Shown here piece after piece: positions 7,635 through 18,020 of a stretch of 21,865 nucleotides of DNA. The notes under the pieces were generated by a model. It made no database searches. It had not been told where the DNA came from and saw nothing but the letters and a program-made list of their open reading frames with translations. The stretch covers positions 1 through 21,865 of the forward strand of contig DFJU01000094.1 in the NCBI GenBank assembly GCA_002373755.1. The letters run 5' to 3'. Each line of letters begins with the position of its first letter. The first letter of the stretch is position 1. The position numbers and the translations under genes are program-made. Origin of the DNA: Bacteroidales bacterium UBA3663. Its GTDB lineage: Bacteria; Bacteroidota; Bacteroidia; Bacteroidales; UBA3663.

Positions 7635-8408
7635 ATGAAAGAATTAGTGATTGCAGGCCGGAAATTCCACTCGCGTCTGTTTCTGGGAACAGGCAAGTTC
7701 AACAACAATGAGCTGATGGCCAAGGCCATAGCTGCCAGCGAGACCGAAATGGTAACGGTTGCCATGAAGCGTATCGAACTGCAAGACAAGCAGGACGACC
7801 TGTTGCAACATATCGTGCAGAACCCCAACATCCAGTTGCTGCCCAACACCTCGGGCGTGCGCAATGCCGAAGAGGCCATCTTCGCAGCACAGATGTCTCG
7901 CGAGGCCTTTGGTACCAATTGGCTGAAGTTGGAGATACACCCCGACCCACGCTACCTGTTGCCTGACAGTGTCGAGACCCTCAAAGCCACCGAAGAGTTG
8001 GTCAAGATGGGTTTTGTGGTTCTGCCCTACTGCCAAGCCGACCCCACCCTCTGCAAGCACTTGGAGGAAGCAGGCGCAGCAACCGTCATGCCGTTGGCCG
8101 CCCCTATCGGCACCAACAAAGGACTGAGAATGAAGGACTTCCTGCAAATCATCATCGAGCAGGCCAGCGTCCCTGTGGTGGTTGACGCCGGCATCGGAGC
8201 GCCAAGCCACGCTGCCGAAGCCATGGAGATGGGCGCTGACTGCTGTCTGGTCAATACGGCCATTGCCGTGGCAGGCGACCCTGTGGAAATGGCCATCGCC
8301 TTCAAAGAAGCTGTCGTAGCTGGTCGACGCGCCTACGAGGCAGGGTTAGGTGCAATCAGCGACTGCGCCGAAGCATCGTCACCCCTCACAGCGTTTTTGA
8401 ATAATTAA
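7635..8408 (+). CDS. thiG: Thiazole synthase ThiG
   Basis: This is a TIM-barrel enzyme of 257 residues. It forms the thiazole phosphate ring from deoxyxylulose 5-phosphate, dehydroglycine (iminoacetate) and ThiS-thiocarboxylate. The Schiff-base lysine is K98 in [11 protein letters not shown]. Other family segments are [12 protein letters not shown] (11-22), [14 protein letters not shown] (68-81), [13 protein letters not shown] and [22 protein letters not shown]. The length and N-terminus are normal, starting at the ATG at 7635. In this cluster ThiH (11351) supplies the iminoacetate, as expected for an anaerobe without ThiO. Confidence 0.97.
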   Translation: MKELVIAGRKFHSRLFLGTGKFNNNELMAKAIAASETEMVTVAMKRIELQDKQDDLLQHIVQNPNIQLLPNTSGVRNAEEAIFAAQMSREAFGTNWLKLEIHPDPRYLLPDSVETLKATEELVKMGFVVLPYCQADPTLCKHLEEAGAATVMPLAAPIGTNKGLRMKDFLQIIIEQASVPVVVDAGIGAPSHAAEAMEMGADCCLVNTAIAVAGDPVEMAIAFKEAVVAGRRAYEAGLGAISDCAEASSPLTAFLNN

Positions 8409-8416
8409 AAATAAGA

Positions 8417-11132
<2,716 letters not shown>

Positions 11133-11154
11133 GATGGGTTAAAAACAAGAATAA

Positions 11155-11340
11155 TAAGTAGTTGTTCAAAATTATTTTATAATATCCTGTAGGCTGTCCA
11201 AAAAACTATCTTTTTCATTCTTGGGCGCATCTTTTGGCCATGTCCTCCGGCACAATGTCACATTGCGCCATCGGCCATAAACAAAATCTGCATCCCAATC
11301 TCTGAAAAATATAGTCAAATAATTTTGAACACCTACTTAA
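11155..11340. mobile_element. MITE-like element, copy 2
   Basis: This is the second copy of the element at 1331-1516, in the same orientation, with the same ~24-bp terminal inverted repeats. It occupies most of the 218-nt gap between thiF and thiH. With ends at AAGTAG/CTACTT, the flanks share AAT. Its right terminal repeat contains TAATTTTG (11320-11327), a full TAnnTTTG match ending 23 nt before the thiH ATG. On the minus strand a short open frame ends the element (DAPKNEKDSFLDSLQDIIK, stop near the left repeat) and may be the tail of a lost transposase. It also contains one CATCGGCCATAAA motif (11269-11281). Confidence 0.8.
11320..11327 (+). promoter_or_regulatory. Candidate -7 box in the MITE end, facing thiH
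   Basis: TAATTTTG fits TAnnTTTG exactly and lies in the terminal repeat. Transcription would begin near 11334, about 17 nt before the thiH ATG. A TTTG at the usual -33 distance is missing, so strength is uncertain. If active, thiH, the tenI-like gene and thiD would escape the riboswitch in part. Confidence 0.35.
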
Positions 11341-11350
11341 TCAATTGAAC

Positions 11351-12493
11351 ATGTTTAGCGAAGAAATAAACCAATACGATTGGGAAGAAATCACCCAGAA
11401 GATTGCCGCCAAGAGCGACATGGACGTGCGTCGGGCATTGGCCAAAAGCCATTGTGACGTAGAGGATTTCATGGCACTCATCTCGCCCGCAGCCGAACCC
11501 TATCTGGAAACCATGGCGCGCCTCTCACAAAAATACACGCGCGAACGGTTCGGCAAGACGATGTCGATGTTCATCCCCCTTTATATCACCAACTCGTGCT
11601 CCAACTCGTGCGTCTATTGCGGTTTCCACCGGGAGAACCCGATGGCGCGCACCATACTGACCATCGACCAGTGCGAGGACGAATACAAGGCCATCAAGCG
11701 ACTGGGTCCCTTCGAGAACCTCCTCATTGTGACGGGCGAGAATCCCGCCAAAGCGGGTCCACAATACCTGGCCGATGCATTGGACCGAGCCAAACCCTAC
11801 TTCTCTAACCTCAAGATTGAGGTCATGCCCCTCAGCACCGAGGACTACGCTATGTTGACCCACCATGGTCTGAACGGAGTCATCTGCTTCCAGGAGACCT
11901 ACCACCGCGAGAACTACAAGAACTATCACCCACGCGGCATGAAGAGTAAGTTCGAATGGCGACTGGATGGCTTCGACCGCATGGGCATGGCAGGCGTCCA
12001 CAGCATCGGCATGGGTGCCCTGCTGGGACTGGAAAAAGAGTGGAAGACCGACGTTACCCTGATGGCCTACCACCTGCGCTATCTCCAGAAACACTATTGG
12101 CGCACCAAGTATTCGGTCAACTTCCCACGTATGCGCCCCGCGCAGAACGAAGGATTCCAACCGAATTGTTTCGTCAATGACCGACAGTTGGCACAGGTCA
12201 CCTTTGCCATGCGCATCTTCGACCACGATGTCGATATCTCCTACTCGACCCGCGAACCCGCCTTCATCCGCAACAACATGTGTACGTTAGGTGTCACTAC
12301 GATGAGTGCAGCCAGTCGCGTCAATCCAGGCGGCTACTACACTTATCCTCAAGCCCTTGAACAATTCACCGTGAGCGATGAACGCACCGTTCAGGAGATT
12401 GCCTCCGCCCTGAAACAACGCGGCATTGAGCCCGTCTGGAAAGACTGGGACGCATCATTTGATGCAACCCGAAATATTATGAGAGGCGCATGA
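11351..12493 (+). CDS. thiH: 2-iminoacetate synthase ThiH
   Basis: This 380-residue radical SAM enzyme splits tyrosine to give 2-iminoacetate (dehydroglycine) and p-cresol, feeding ThiG. The cluster motif CxxxCxxC is C83-SNS-C87-VY-C90. Other ThiH features are MSMFIPLYITNSC, LIVTGENPAKAG, IEVMPLSTEDYAML, GVICFQETYHRENY, SIGMGALLGLEKEW and NFPRMRPA. The ATG at 11351 was chosen over an in-frame TTG at 11345, which adds only two residues. The gene follows a MITE that supplies a possible promoter, and its stop overlaps the next start (ATGA). Confidence 0.96.
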   Translation: MFSEEINQYDWEEITQKIAAKSDMDVRRALAKSHCDVEDFMALISPAAEPYLETMARLSQKYTRERFGKTMSMFIPLYITNSCSNSCVYCGFHRENPMARTILTIDQCEDEYKAIKRLGPFENLLIVTGENPAKAGPQYLADALDRAKPYFSNLKIEVMPLSTEDYAMLTHHGLNGVICFQETYHRENYKNYHPRGMKSKFEWRLDGFDRMGMAGVHSIGMGALLGLEKEWKTDVTLMAYHLRYLQKHYWRTKYSVNFPRMRPAQNEGFQPNCFVNDRQLAQVTFAMRIFDHDVDISYSTREPAFIRNNMCTLGVTTMSAASRVNPGGYYTYPQALEQFTVSDERTVQEIASALKQRGIEPVWKDWDASFDATRNIMRGA

Positions 12494-13026
12494 TTATTGT
12501 CATCACTCGTCCCGACTTCTGGGAGGGGGAAGCCGATGCCATTGTCCACCTGTTTGACCAACGGCACATCAATCGCTTGCATCTGCGCAAACCCGATGCC
12601 TCGGCCGACAAAGTGGCTCAACTCGTCGAAAAGCTACCCTCCAGGCTCTACCCCAAAATTTCGGTACACGACCACTACGACGTTGCCGAAGAATACCATC
12701 TGGGCGGCATCCACCTCACGGGACGTCACCCTGTGGCACCCGCCCATTGGACCGGACTGCTTTCCACCAGTTGCCACTCCATCAACGAACTGCGGCAACG
12801 ACGTAACGAACCCTTTGACTATCTGTCACTTAGCCCTATCTTCGACAGCATCTCAAAGGCCGGCTATCTGGCTGCCTTCACGCAGGAAGAAATCGCTCAG
12901 GCACATATCGAAGGACTCATCGACCAACGCGTCCTGGCCTTAGGCGGAGTGACCTTTGCCCGTTTGCCCGAAGTGGAGGCTATGGGCTTCGGCGGAGGCA
13001 TGATTTTGGGCGATGCATGGAAGTAG
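12490..13026 (+). CDS. tenI: TenI/ThiE-like protein, probable thiazole tautomerase
   Basis: This 178-residue TIM-barrel protein of the ThiE/TenI superfamily overlaps thiH by ATGA. It is shorter than ThiE (211 residues in this cluster). Against that paralog, the Asp pair of FIIDDQVALA becomes SVHDHYDVAE and HLGKND becomes HLTGRH. The loop GPFRFTTTK becomes SPIFDSISK. The final phosphate loop LALGGVTFARLPEV is kept. Loss of the metal and pyrophosphate-binding residues argues against thiamine-phosphate synthase activity. TenI of Bacillus is a thiazole tautomerase acting on the ThiG product, which would fit here. Bacteroidetes annotations often call such genes a second thiE, so the function stays an inference. 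Confidence 0.75.
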   Translation: MIIVITRPDFWEGEADAIVHLFDQRHINRLHLRKPDASADKVAQLVEKLPSRLYPKISVHDHYDVAEEYHLGGIHLTGRHPVAPAHWTGLLSTSCHSINELRQRRNEPFDYLSLSPIFDSISKAGYLAAFTQEEIAQAHIEGLIDQRVLALGGVTFARLPEVEAMGFGGGMILGDAWK

Positions 13027-13103
13027 CCACTCCCGTTTAGAGAGTTGAATGACGTGCAAGAAGCCTTCGCATCCCAAAGGCCGTTGAGGAGTGAAAGACA
13101 AAT

Positions 13104-13169
13104 CTTAGTCACTTTGTACTTCGTACTTTGTCCCCTTGTACTTAGTTCTTAGTCCCTTAGTACTTAATA
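13104..13169 (+). repeat. Low-complexity TTAGTACTT-type repeats before thiD
   Basis: The 145-nt space between tenI and thiD ends in degenerate tandem copies of TTAGTAC, TTGTACTT and TTCGTACTT. No promoter or terminator is evident in it. Confidence 0.6.
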
Positions 13170-13171
13170 AG

Positions 13172-13999
13172 ATGAAATACCATACCGTACTCACAATTGC
13201 AGGCAGCGACTCCGGCGGAGGAGCCGGCATCCAAGCCGACATCAAGAGCATCGAGGCATGCGGCTGTTATGCATCGTCGGCCATCACCGCCATCACCGTA
13301 CAGAACACGTTAGGGGTGACCGACGTCTTTCCCATCCCCGTGAACTACATCGAGGAACAGGCGATGGCGGTCCTGAACGACATCGGCGCCGATGCCATCA
13401 AGATAGGCATGTTACACTCGGCGCAAGTCATAGAAGGTGTCGAACGCGTCCTGGTCCACTACCACACCCAGCGGTCGGAGGCCAGTCCCAACGTGGTACT
13501 CGACCCCGTCATGGTCTCCACCTCGGGACATCGGCTGATGGAAGAATCGGCCATCCAGTCTCTCAAAGACCGACTCCTACCTCGGGCGCGAGTGATCACC
13601 CCCAATATCCCCGAAGCAGAATTTCTGCTGGGTGGAGCATCGCTGCAACGACAGAGCGAACTCCCCGACGCCGCCCGACGGCTGGCCGACCAATGTCAAG
13701 TCTCGGTGCTGCTGAAGGCAGGACATATGACCGAAGACAAACTGGTGGACATCTTCTACGACGCCGAAGAGGGGCGCCTCTATGAACTGCCATCAGTACG
13801 TGTCCATACTCGCAACACCCATGGCACAGGCTGTACCATGTCGTCCGCGTTAGCCAGTATGTTGGCGCGTGGCTTTTCGTTGGCCGATGCCGCCGCCGCC
13901 GCCAAAGATTACATCAACCGCGCCATCGTGGCAGGGGCCGACTACGAAATCGGACAAGGCTTCGGACCCGTCCACCACTTCTTCCAGTTCTGGAAGTGA
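13172..13999 (+). CDS. thiD: Hydroxymethylpyrimidine/phosphomethylpyrimidine kinase ThiD
   Basis: This 275-residue ribokinase-fold enzyme phosphorylates hydroxymethylpyrimidine phosphate to the pyrophosphate used by ThiE. Motifs are AGSDSGGGAGIQADIKS (10-26), KIGML (77-81), DPVMVSTSG (111-119), TPNIPEAEFLLG (143-154) and the catalytic anion hole NTHGTGCT (215-222). The ATG at 13172 begins at the first family residues (MKYHTVLTIAGSDS); an upstream in-frame ATG at 13136 lies in low-complexity spacer. It is the last thiamine gene. A CATCGGCCATAAA motif follows its stop codon within three bases. Confidence 0.95.
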   Translation: MKYHTVLTIAGSDSGGGAGIQADIKSIEACGCYASSAITAITVQNTLGVTDVFPIPVNYIEEQAMAVLNDIGADAIKIGMLHSAQVIEGVERVLVHYHTQRSEASPNVVLDPVMVSTSGHRLMEESAIQSLKDRLLPRARVITPNIPEAEFLLGGASLQRQSELPDAARRLADQCQVSVLLKAGHMTEDKLVDIFYDAEEGRLYELPSVRVHTRNTHGTGCTMSSALASMLARGFSLADAAAAAKDYINRAIVAGADYEIGQGFGPVHHFFQFWK

Positions 14000-14036
14000 A
14001 CCATCGGCCATAAAAAAACAAACCACGAAACACACA

Positions 14037-14082
14037 AGATTGCGAAATAATCCCTATATTTGCGACGGATTTTTCGCAATCT
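14037..14082 (+). promoter_or_regulatory. Promoter of the thioredoxin-fold gene inside an inverted repeat
   Basis: TATATTTG (14055-14062) matches the Bacteroidetes -7 box. It is framed by a perfect 11-bp inverted repeat, AGATTGCGAAA (14037-14047) and TTTCGCAATCT (14072-14082). The start site would be near 14069, next to the right arm. No good -33 TTTG is present. The arms could be an operator or the remains of a terminator stem for thiD. Confidence 0.55.
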
Positions 14083-14119
14083 ACCTCCAAAAACACAAAC
14101 AACAAACACACCCGAAATC

Positions 14120-16462
14120 ATGAAAACAATCAAATCACTCAGCAAGATCACTCTCGCCGTGCTGTGTCTTGTCGTGTCGTTTATGGCCGATGGCGATGCA
14201 AAAACAACCGTCTGGGAACAGCCCTACTACGCCAAGGGACGATGGTACGGATTCGAAATTGTCAAGCTGGAGTTTATGGACAATGAGACGGTCGTCACGG
14301 CCAACATCCAACGCCGGAAATACAGCATCGACTCGACCACCGTGCTGATTGCCGACAGCGTCCACTACCCGTTGCGCAGCATCGAGGGACTGAAAATCGG
14401 CGAAACCGAAAATCGCACCGGCCTTGGCGGACGCCAGCTGCGAATGCACTTCGACGCGCTGCCACACGACACGAAAATCGTCGATTTCTACTCGAAGGAT
14501 GGCATCCGCGTGTGGGGACTACGCGACCACCGCACGACCGACCTGCCGCTTTTCCCTTCCCATTGGCGCAACACAAAGACTGGCGACTGGGAGCTTGGAC
14601 TGCTGCCCGAATGTGCCATCTACGCCAACCGATTCTGGGACTACGTCGAGCGCGATGTAAAGGCTGACGGCCAATGCACCTTGCGGCTCCGTTGCGATGG
14701 CGAGGAACTGACCATTGCCATCGGCTCCGAAAACAAGGACAACGTGCGCCAGATTCAGATCGGCCAACAGAAAGCCATCGCCTGCAACCGCATACTGGGC
14801 CGCACACTGGGCGAATATCCATCGGCCGACACCCGCACCAAGTTCGTCGATAACGGCTACCGCAGCGACACCATCACAGTGCGCGGCTGGGTGCGAAGCA
14901 AGTCAAAAGACCAATGGAAAACGTCGCCGCAATTCGCCGTAGAGATTATCGACATTCTGAACAATTTCCGATCAAAGACTTACGCTGCCGACCTCGACTC
15001 GCTGGGCCGATTCACTCTGCAGATTCCGCTGCGCAACAGTCAGGAAGTTTACAACCGTGACGAAATGAACTGCGTGCTTGAACCTGGGCACGACTACTTC
15101 TATTTCATCGATTACGAAACCTATACAACGCTTTTTATGGGCGATGACTGCCGATTGCAGAACGAAATGATGCTTATGGGCGACAAATATCTGACATTCA
15201 AACGTACATCGCCGAACAACTTAGGAAAAAAAGATGAACCGGAAGAATACCTCGCGCTTAAAAAATCAGACCAAAAGAAAAACCGCGCGAAACTGGATTC
15301 CATTTTCAGCCGATATCCAAAACTTTCGGCTCGTACAAAGCTCTTCCTTAAGGAGGATATTATTCATTTTCTACCATGTCAAGATATTCTCCAGTACCGT
15401 TCCAAATGCAAAAACTACAAATCAACAAAAAGTGCGATAGAGTTTGTTCAGAAAGACTATTGGACAACCATGTTGAAACCATATAGCCTGCACAGGTTCA
15501 GCCCGTATTTCTTTGACGACATCATCTCGGTTTTCAACAACCATCCTTTCACGCCGCCATACCCCGACTACGTGAAATACGGACTTTTACCACAGCCCGG
15601 CGCTGATACCCTTGCAGCACTCATCTGGAATGACGAAATGAGGGGAAATTGTCCATACGAAAAGATCGGAAAGAACGCAGACATAATCATGGCATGGTAC
15701 AGGGAACAAAGCCAGAAAGAGCCAGAGAAGGCGAAGATGGTAAGTGAATATTACGCTGCGCATAAAGATGCCATAGAAAAGGCTCGCAACAAATATGAAT
15801 ACATCACCATCGAAGAAACGCTTCAGGAAATGGTCGGCACACAAGAGCAGAAGGACATCATCCGCGCCCGTTACTTCACCAAACGGCAGCGGCACGACAA
15901 CAACGCATACGACGACGGAACCTTGGACGGGCTGTTGGCCAAAATCCAGACGCCCGGCATCCGCGAGTTCATGCAAGGGCTACGCGACAAGCATGAGGCA
16001 TTGGCCAAGATGGGGACGATGGCGTTCATCTCGTCGGGCAAAGAGGTCAATGAAAACAGCGGCGAGGGCCTGCTCAACAAGATAACCGAGCCTTATCGCG
16101 GCCGATGGATCCTGCTCGACATCTGGGGCTTGTGGTGCGCCCCATGCTGCGAAGGGCTGAAGCACTCGAAAGAGGAATTTGAACGCTTTGCCGACCTGAA
16201 TCTGGTCTATCTCTATCTGGCCAACCGAAGCGACCAGGCCTCGATGGAGACGTTCCTGAAGGAGTGTGGCGTGACGGGCGAGAACTGCGTCTGCTACAAC
16301 CTGCCCGCCGACAAGCAAAACCGCATCGAGAATTTCCTGAGCGTGAGCAGCTGGCCGTCGTACTTCCTCATCGACCCGCAAGGCCGCGTGCTGGAAAAAC
16401 GTGTCGATCCGCGCTTCAGGCAAGACGAAATCATCCAGATCGTCAAGGGCGCGAAGCAATGA
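14120..16462 (+). CDS. Large exported protein with C-terminal thioredoxin-like (TlpA/ResA-type) domain
   Basis: This 780-residue protein starts with a signal-like sequence (MKTIKSLSKITLAVLCLVVS). A thioredoxin fold lies at about 661-780: WILLDIWGLWCAPC holds the redox motif (C673, C676, with an extra C677), and SWPSYFLID has the cis-Pro (P746). The 640-residue N-terminal part is not recognised. It has a beta-rich part to about residue 350 and a Lys/Glu-rich helical part at about 380-640. Such proteins are common in Bacteroidetes envelopes as TlpA-like disulfide oxidoreductases. The ATG at 14120 begins at the signal peptide; an earlier in-frame ATG at 14060 lies upstream of the expected transcript start. 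Residues 21-24 are FMAD, encoded by the repeated 13-mer. The Cys at 16 lacks a proper lipobox. Substrate is unknown. Confidence 0.8.
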   Translation: MKTIKSLSKITLAVLCLVVSFMADGDAKTTVWEQPYYAKGRWYGFEIVKLEFMDNETVVTANIQRRKYSIDSTTVLIADSVHYPLRSIEGLKIGETENRTGLGGRQLRMHFDALPHDTKIVDFYSKDGIRVWGLRDHRTTDLPLFPSHWRNTKTGDWELGLLPECAIYANRFWDYVERDVKADGQCTLRLRCDGEELTIAIGSENKDNVRQIQIGQQKAIACNRILGRTLGEYPSADTRTKFVDNGYRSDTITVRGWVRSKSKDQWKTSPQFAVEIIDILNNFRSKTYAADLDSLGRFTLQIPLRNSQEVYNRDEMNCVLEPGHDYFYFIDYETYTTLFMGDDCRLQNEMMLMGDKYLTFKRTSPNNLGKKDEPEEYLALKKSDQKKNRAKLDSIFSRYPKLSARTKLFLKEDIIHFLPCQDILQYRSKCKNYKSTKSAIEFVQKDYWTTMLKPYSLHRFSPYFFDDIISVFNNHPFTPPYPDYVKYGLLPQPGADTLAALIWNDEMRGNCPYEKIGKNADIIMAWYREQSQKEPEKAKMVSEYYAAHKDAIEKARNKYEYITIEETLQEMVGTQEQKDIIRARYFTKRQRHDNNAYDDGTLDGLLAKIQTPGIREFMQGLRDKHEALAKMGTMAFISSGKEVNENSGEGLLNKITEPYRGRWILLDIWGLWCAPCCEGLKHSKEEFERFADLNLVYLYLANRSDQASMETFLKECGVTGENCVCYNLPADKQNRIENFLSVSSWPSYFLIDPQGRVLEKRVDPRFRQDEIIQIVKGAKQ

Positions 16463-16488
16463 CATCGGCCGACAATGAAACCAAATTT

Positions 16489-16527
16489 CGGCAAGGCGGA
16501 AAATAAACCCTCCGCTTTGCCGTTTTT
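16489..16527 (+). terminator. Rho-independent terminator after the thioredoxin-fold gene
   Basis: CGGCAAGGCGGA (16489-16500) pairs with TCCGCTTTGCCG (16511-16522) over 12 bp with one G-U pair, and a run of five T follows. It lies only 16 bases before the pfkB-family start codon, so it may also act as an attenuator for that gene. Confidence 0.85.
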
Positions 16528-16542
16528 ACAAAAAAAACAATC

Positions 16543-17493
16543 ATGACACGCAAAATAATCGGAATCGGCGAGACTGTTCTCGACGTGATTTTCAAGAATG
16601 ACCAGCCCACAGCCGCCGTCGCGGGCGGTTCGACGTTCAATGCAATGATTTCGCTGGGCAGAACCATCGGCCGCAAACACCCCGAAATGCCGCTGCTCAT
16701 GGTGACCGAGACGGGCGACGACCACATCGGCGACATCATCGTGCGGTTCATGCGCGAAAATGGCGTGAGCGATGCCGCAGTGACGCGCAATCCGGACACG
16801 CAGAGCCACGTTTCGATGGCGTTTCTGGACGAAAGGAACGATGCGCAGTACGAGTTCTACAAAGACCACGGACACGCCTCGCTGCAAGCCGAAAAAATCC
16901 GCGTAGCGGGCGGTTTTATGGCCGATGACCTTGTGCTGTTCGGCTCGTTTTTCGCCATCAATCCCGTGCTACGCGACTTTACGAGGCCGCTTTTGCAGTC
17001 GGCGCACGATGCCGGAGCCATCCTCTACTACGACATCAATTTCCGGCGCTCGCACATCGCCGACATTCCCGACACATTGGCCAACATCGAAGAGAACTGC
17101 CGCCTGAGCACCATCGTGCGCGGTTCGGCCGAGGATTTCGGCTACCTCTACGGCACGACCGACGCGCGCGAAGTCTATGAACGCCACATCGCGCCGCTCT
17201 GTCCGCTGTTCATCTGCACCGACGGTCCGCGCGCTACGTGGATTTTCACGCCGGAATTCACGTTGCAGATTCCCGTCGCGCCCATCCAGACGGTGAGCAC
17301 CATCGGCGCGGGCGACAACTTCAACGCCGGCTTCCTGTGCGGCATCATTGGCCACGACATCGAAAAATCGCAGTTCGACGGCCTCAAGCAGGATGTGTGG
17401 CGGGAACTCGTCGCCGTCGGCCAACGCTTTTCGGCCCACGTGTGCCAAAGCATCTTCAACTACGTGGACAAGGAGTTCGACTGCGGTTGCTGA
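16543..17493 (+). CDS. PfkB-family carbohydrate kinase (fructokinase-like)
   Basis: This 316-residue ribokinase-fold kinase has the N-terminal sugar-binding AGGSTFNAMISLGR (27-40), YYDINFRRS (162-170, cf. DxNxR of fructokinases) and the C-terminal ATP/catalytic motif TIGAGDNFNAGFL (253-265; catalytic base D258). It would phosphorylate a sugar or related alcohol in the cytoplasm; the exact substrate cannot be read from sequence. There is no room for a normal promoter between the preceding terminator and the ATG at 16543. A strong terminator follows. Residues 125-128 are FMAD, encoded by the repeated 13-mer, with the companion motif AAAATCCGCGTAGCG just before it. The C-terminus has two Cys (DCGC). 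Confidence 0.88.
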   Translation: MTRKIIGIGETVLDVIFKNDQPTAAVAGGSTFNAMISLGRTIGRKHPEMPLLMVTETGDDHIGDIIVRFMRENGVSDAAVTRNPDTQSHVSMAFLDERNDAQYEFYKDHGHASLQAEKIRVAGGFMADDLVLFGSFFAINPVLRDFTRPLLQSAHDAGAILYYDINFRRSHIADIPDTLANIEENCRLSTIVRGSAEDFGYLYGTTDAREVYERHIAPLCPLFICTDGPRATWIFTPEFTLQIPVAPIQTVSTIGAGDNFNAGFLCGIIGHDIEKSQFDGLKQDVWRELVAVGQRFSAHVCQSIFNYVDKEFDCGC

Positions 17494-17535
17494 TTTTTGC
17501 GTGCAATGCCATCGGACATAAAATCCGGACAAACG

Positions 17536-17576
17536 GAGGTCGTACCATTTTATTTTGGCGCGACCTCATTTTTTTT
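17536..17576 (+). terminator. Rho-independent terminator after the PfkB kinase gene
   Basis: GAGGTCG (17536-17542) pairs with CGACCTC (17561-17567), extended inward by a U-G pair and CC/GG. One A and then eight T follow. It lies 43 nt after the stop codon. Confidence 0.85.
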
Positions 17577-17670
17577 CATCGTCGGCCACATTAGCGCGCC
17601 ATTCGAGCACAAAAAGAGGCTCATCGGCCATAAAACCGCACAAAAATCCGCGTAGTACGGCTTTTTTGAT

Positions 17671-17678
17671 TAAATTCG
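17671..17678 (+). promoter_or_regulatory. Weak candidate -7 box before the small secreted protein gene
   Basis: TAAATTCG differs from TAnnTTTG at one base and lies 48 nt before the ATG at 17727. No -33 element is visible. It is listed because a terminator precedes it, so the downstream genes need a start site in this gap. Confidence 0.3.
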
Positions 17679-17726
17679 CGACCCGAAAAAGGAGTAACAA
17701 TCTTTATCCGAATCAAAATCCGGCGT

Positions 17727-18020
17727 ATGAACAGACTTTACATCATAATACTTTCAGCATTCTTGGCGGCCACAGCGCTCGCACAAGAGAAGAACACGAC
17801 TTCGACATCGGCCAAAAACGATTCGAGCGCAGTGGCCGTGGCAGCCGATTCTGCCGCACACAAGGGCATCGAGTCGCGTCTGAGCATCAACTTGGGCGAC
17901 GAACCGGTCGAAATCTACAACCTGTGCGGACGGTTCCTGACCAACAATCCCGCCAAACTCCGCAAGGGAGTCTATGTGGTGAAGCAGAACGGAAGCAGCC
18001 GCAAAATGGTCGTGCGATGA
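17727..18020 (+). CDS. Small secreted protein with a T9SS sorting-domain-like tail
   Basis: This 97-residue protein has three parts. A signal peptide comes first (MNRLYIIILSAFLAATALAQ). A Ser/Thr/Ala-rich linker of about 30 residues follows. The C-terminal half reads VEIYNLCGRFL, then LRKGVYVVKQNGSSRKMVVR. The pattern V-x-IYN-x-x-G ... KG-V/I-Y-V/I-V ... K-x-V-V is that of type A C-terminal sorting domains of the type IX secretion system. There is no cargo domain. Its stop overlaps the ATG of the amidase gene (ATGA), so the two are probably co-translated. It could be a minimal T9SS substrate, a decayed larger gene or a small envelope protein. Reality as a gene is supported by the signal peptide and the overlap. 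Confidence 0.65.
   Translation: MNRLYIIILSAFLAATALAQEKNTTSTSAKNDSSAVAVAADSAAHKGIESRLSINLGDEPVEIYNLCGRFLTNNPAKLRKGVYVVKQNGSSRKMVVR

Noticed and set aside
13104..13169. Tandem TACTTAGT repeats as a phase-variable promoter for thiD
   Set aside because: The units are degenerate, with no perfect long run and no recognisable promoter boxes next to them.
15083..15094. GAACCTGGGCAC inside the thioredoxin-fold gene resembles a riboswitch segment
   Set aside because: It is in the coding frame and no other aptamer part is near it.
17555..18016. Upstream extension of the amidase gene to 17555
   Set aside because: It crosses the terminator T-run and the whole small secreted protein gene in another frame. 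The nitrilase family starts at 18017.
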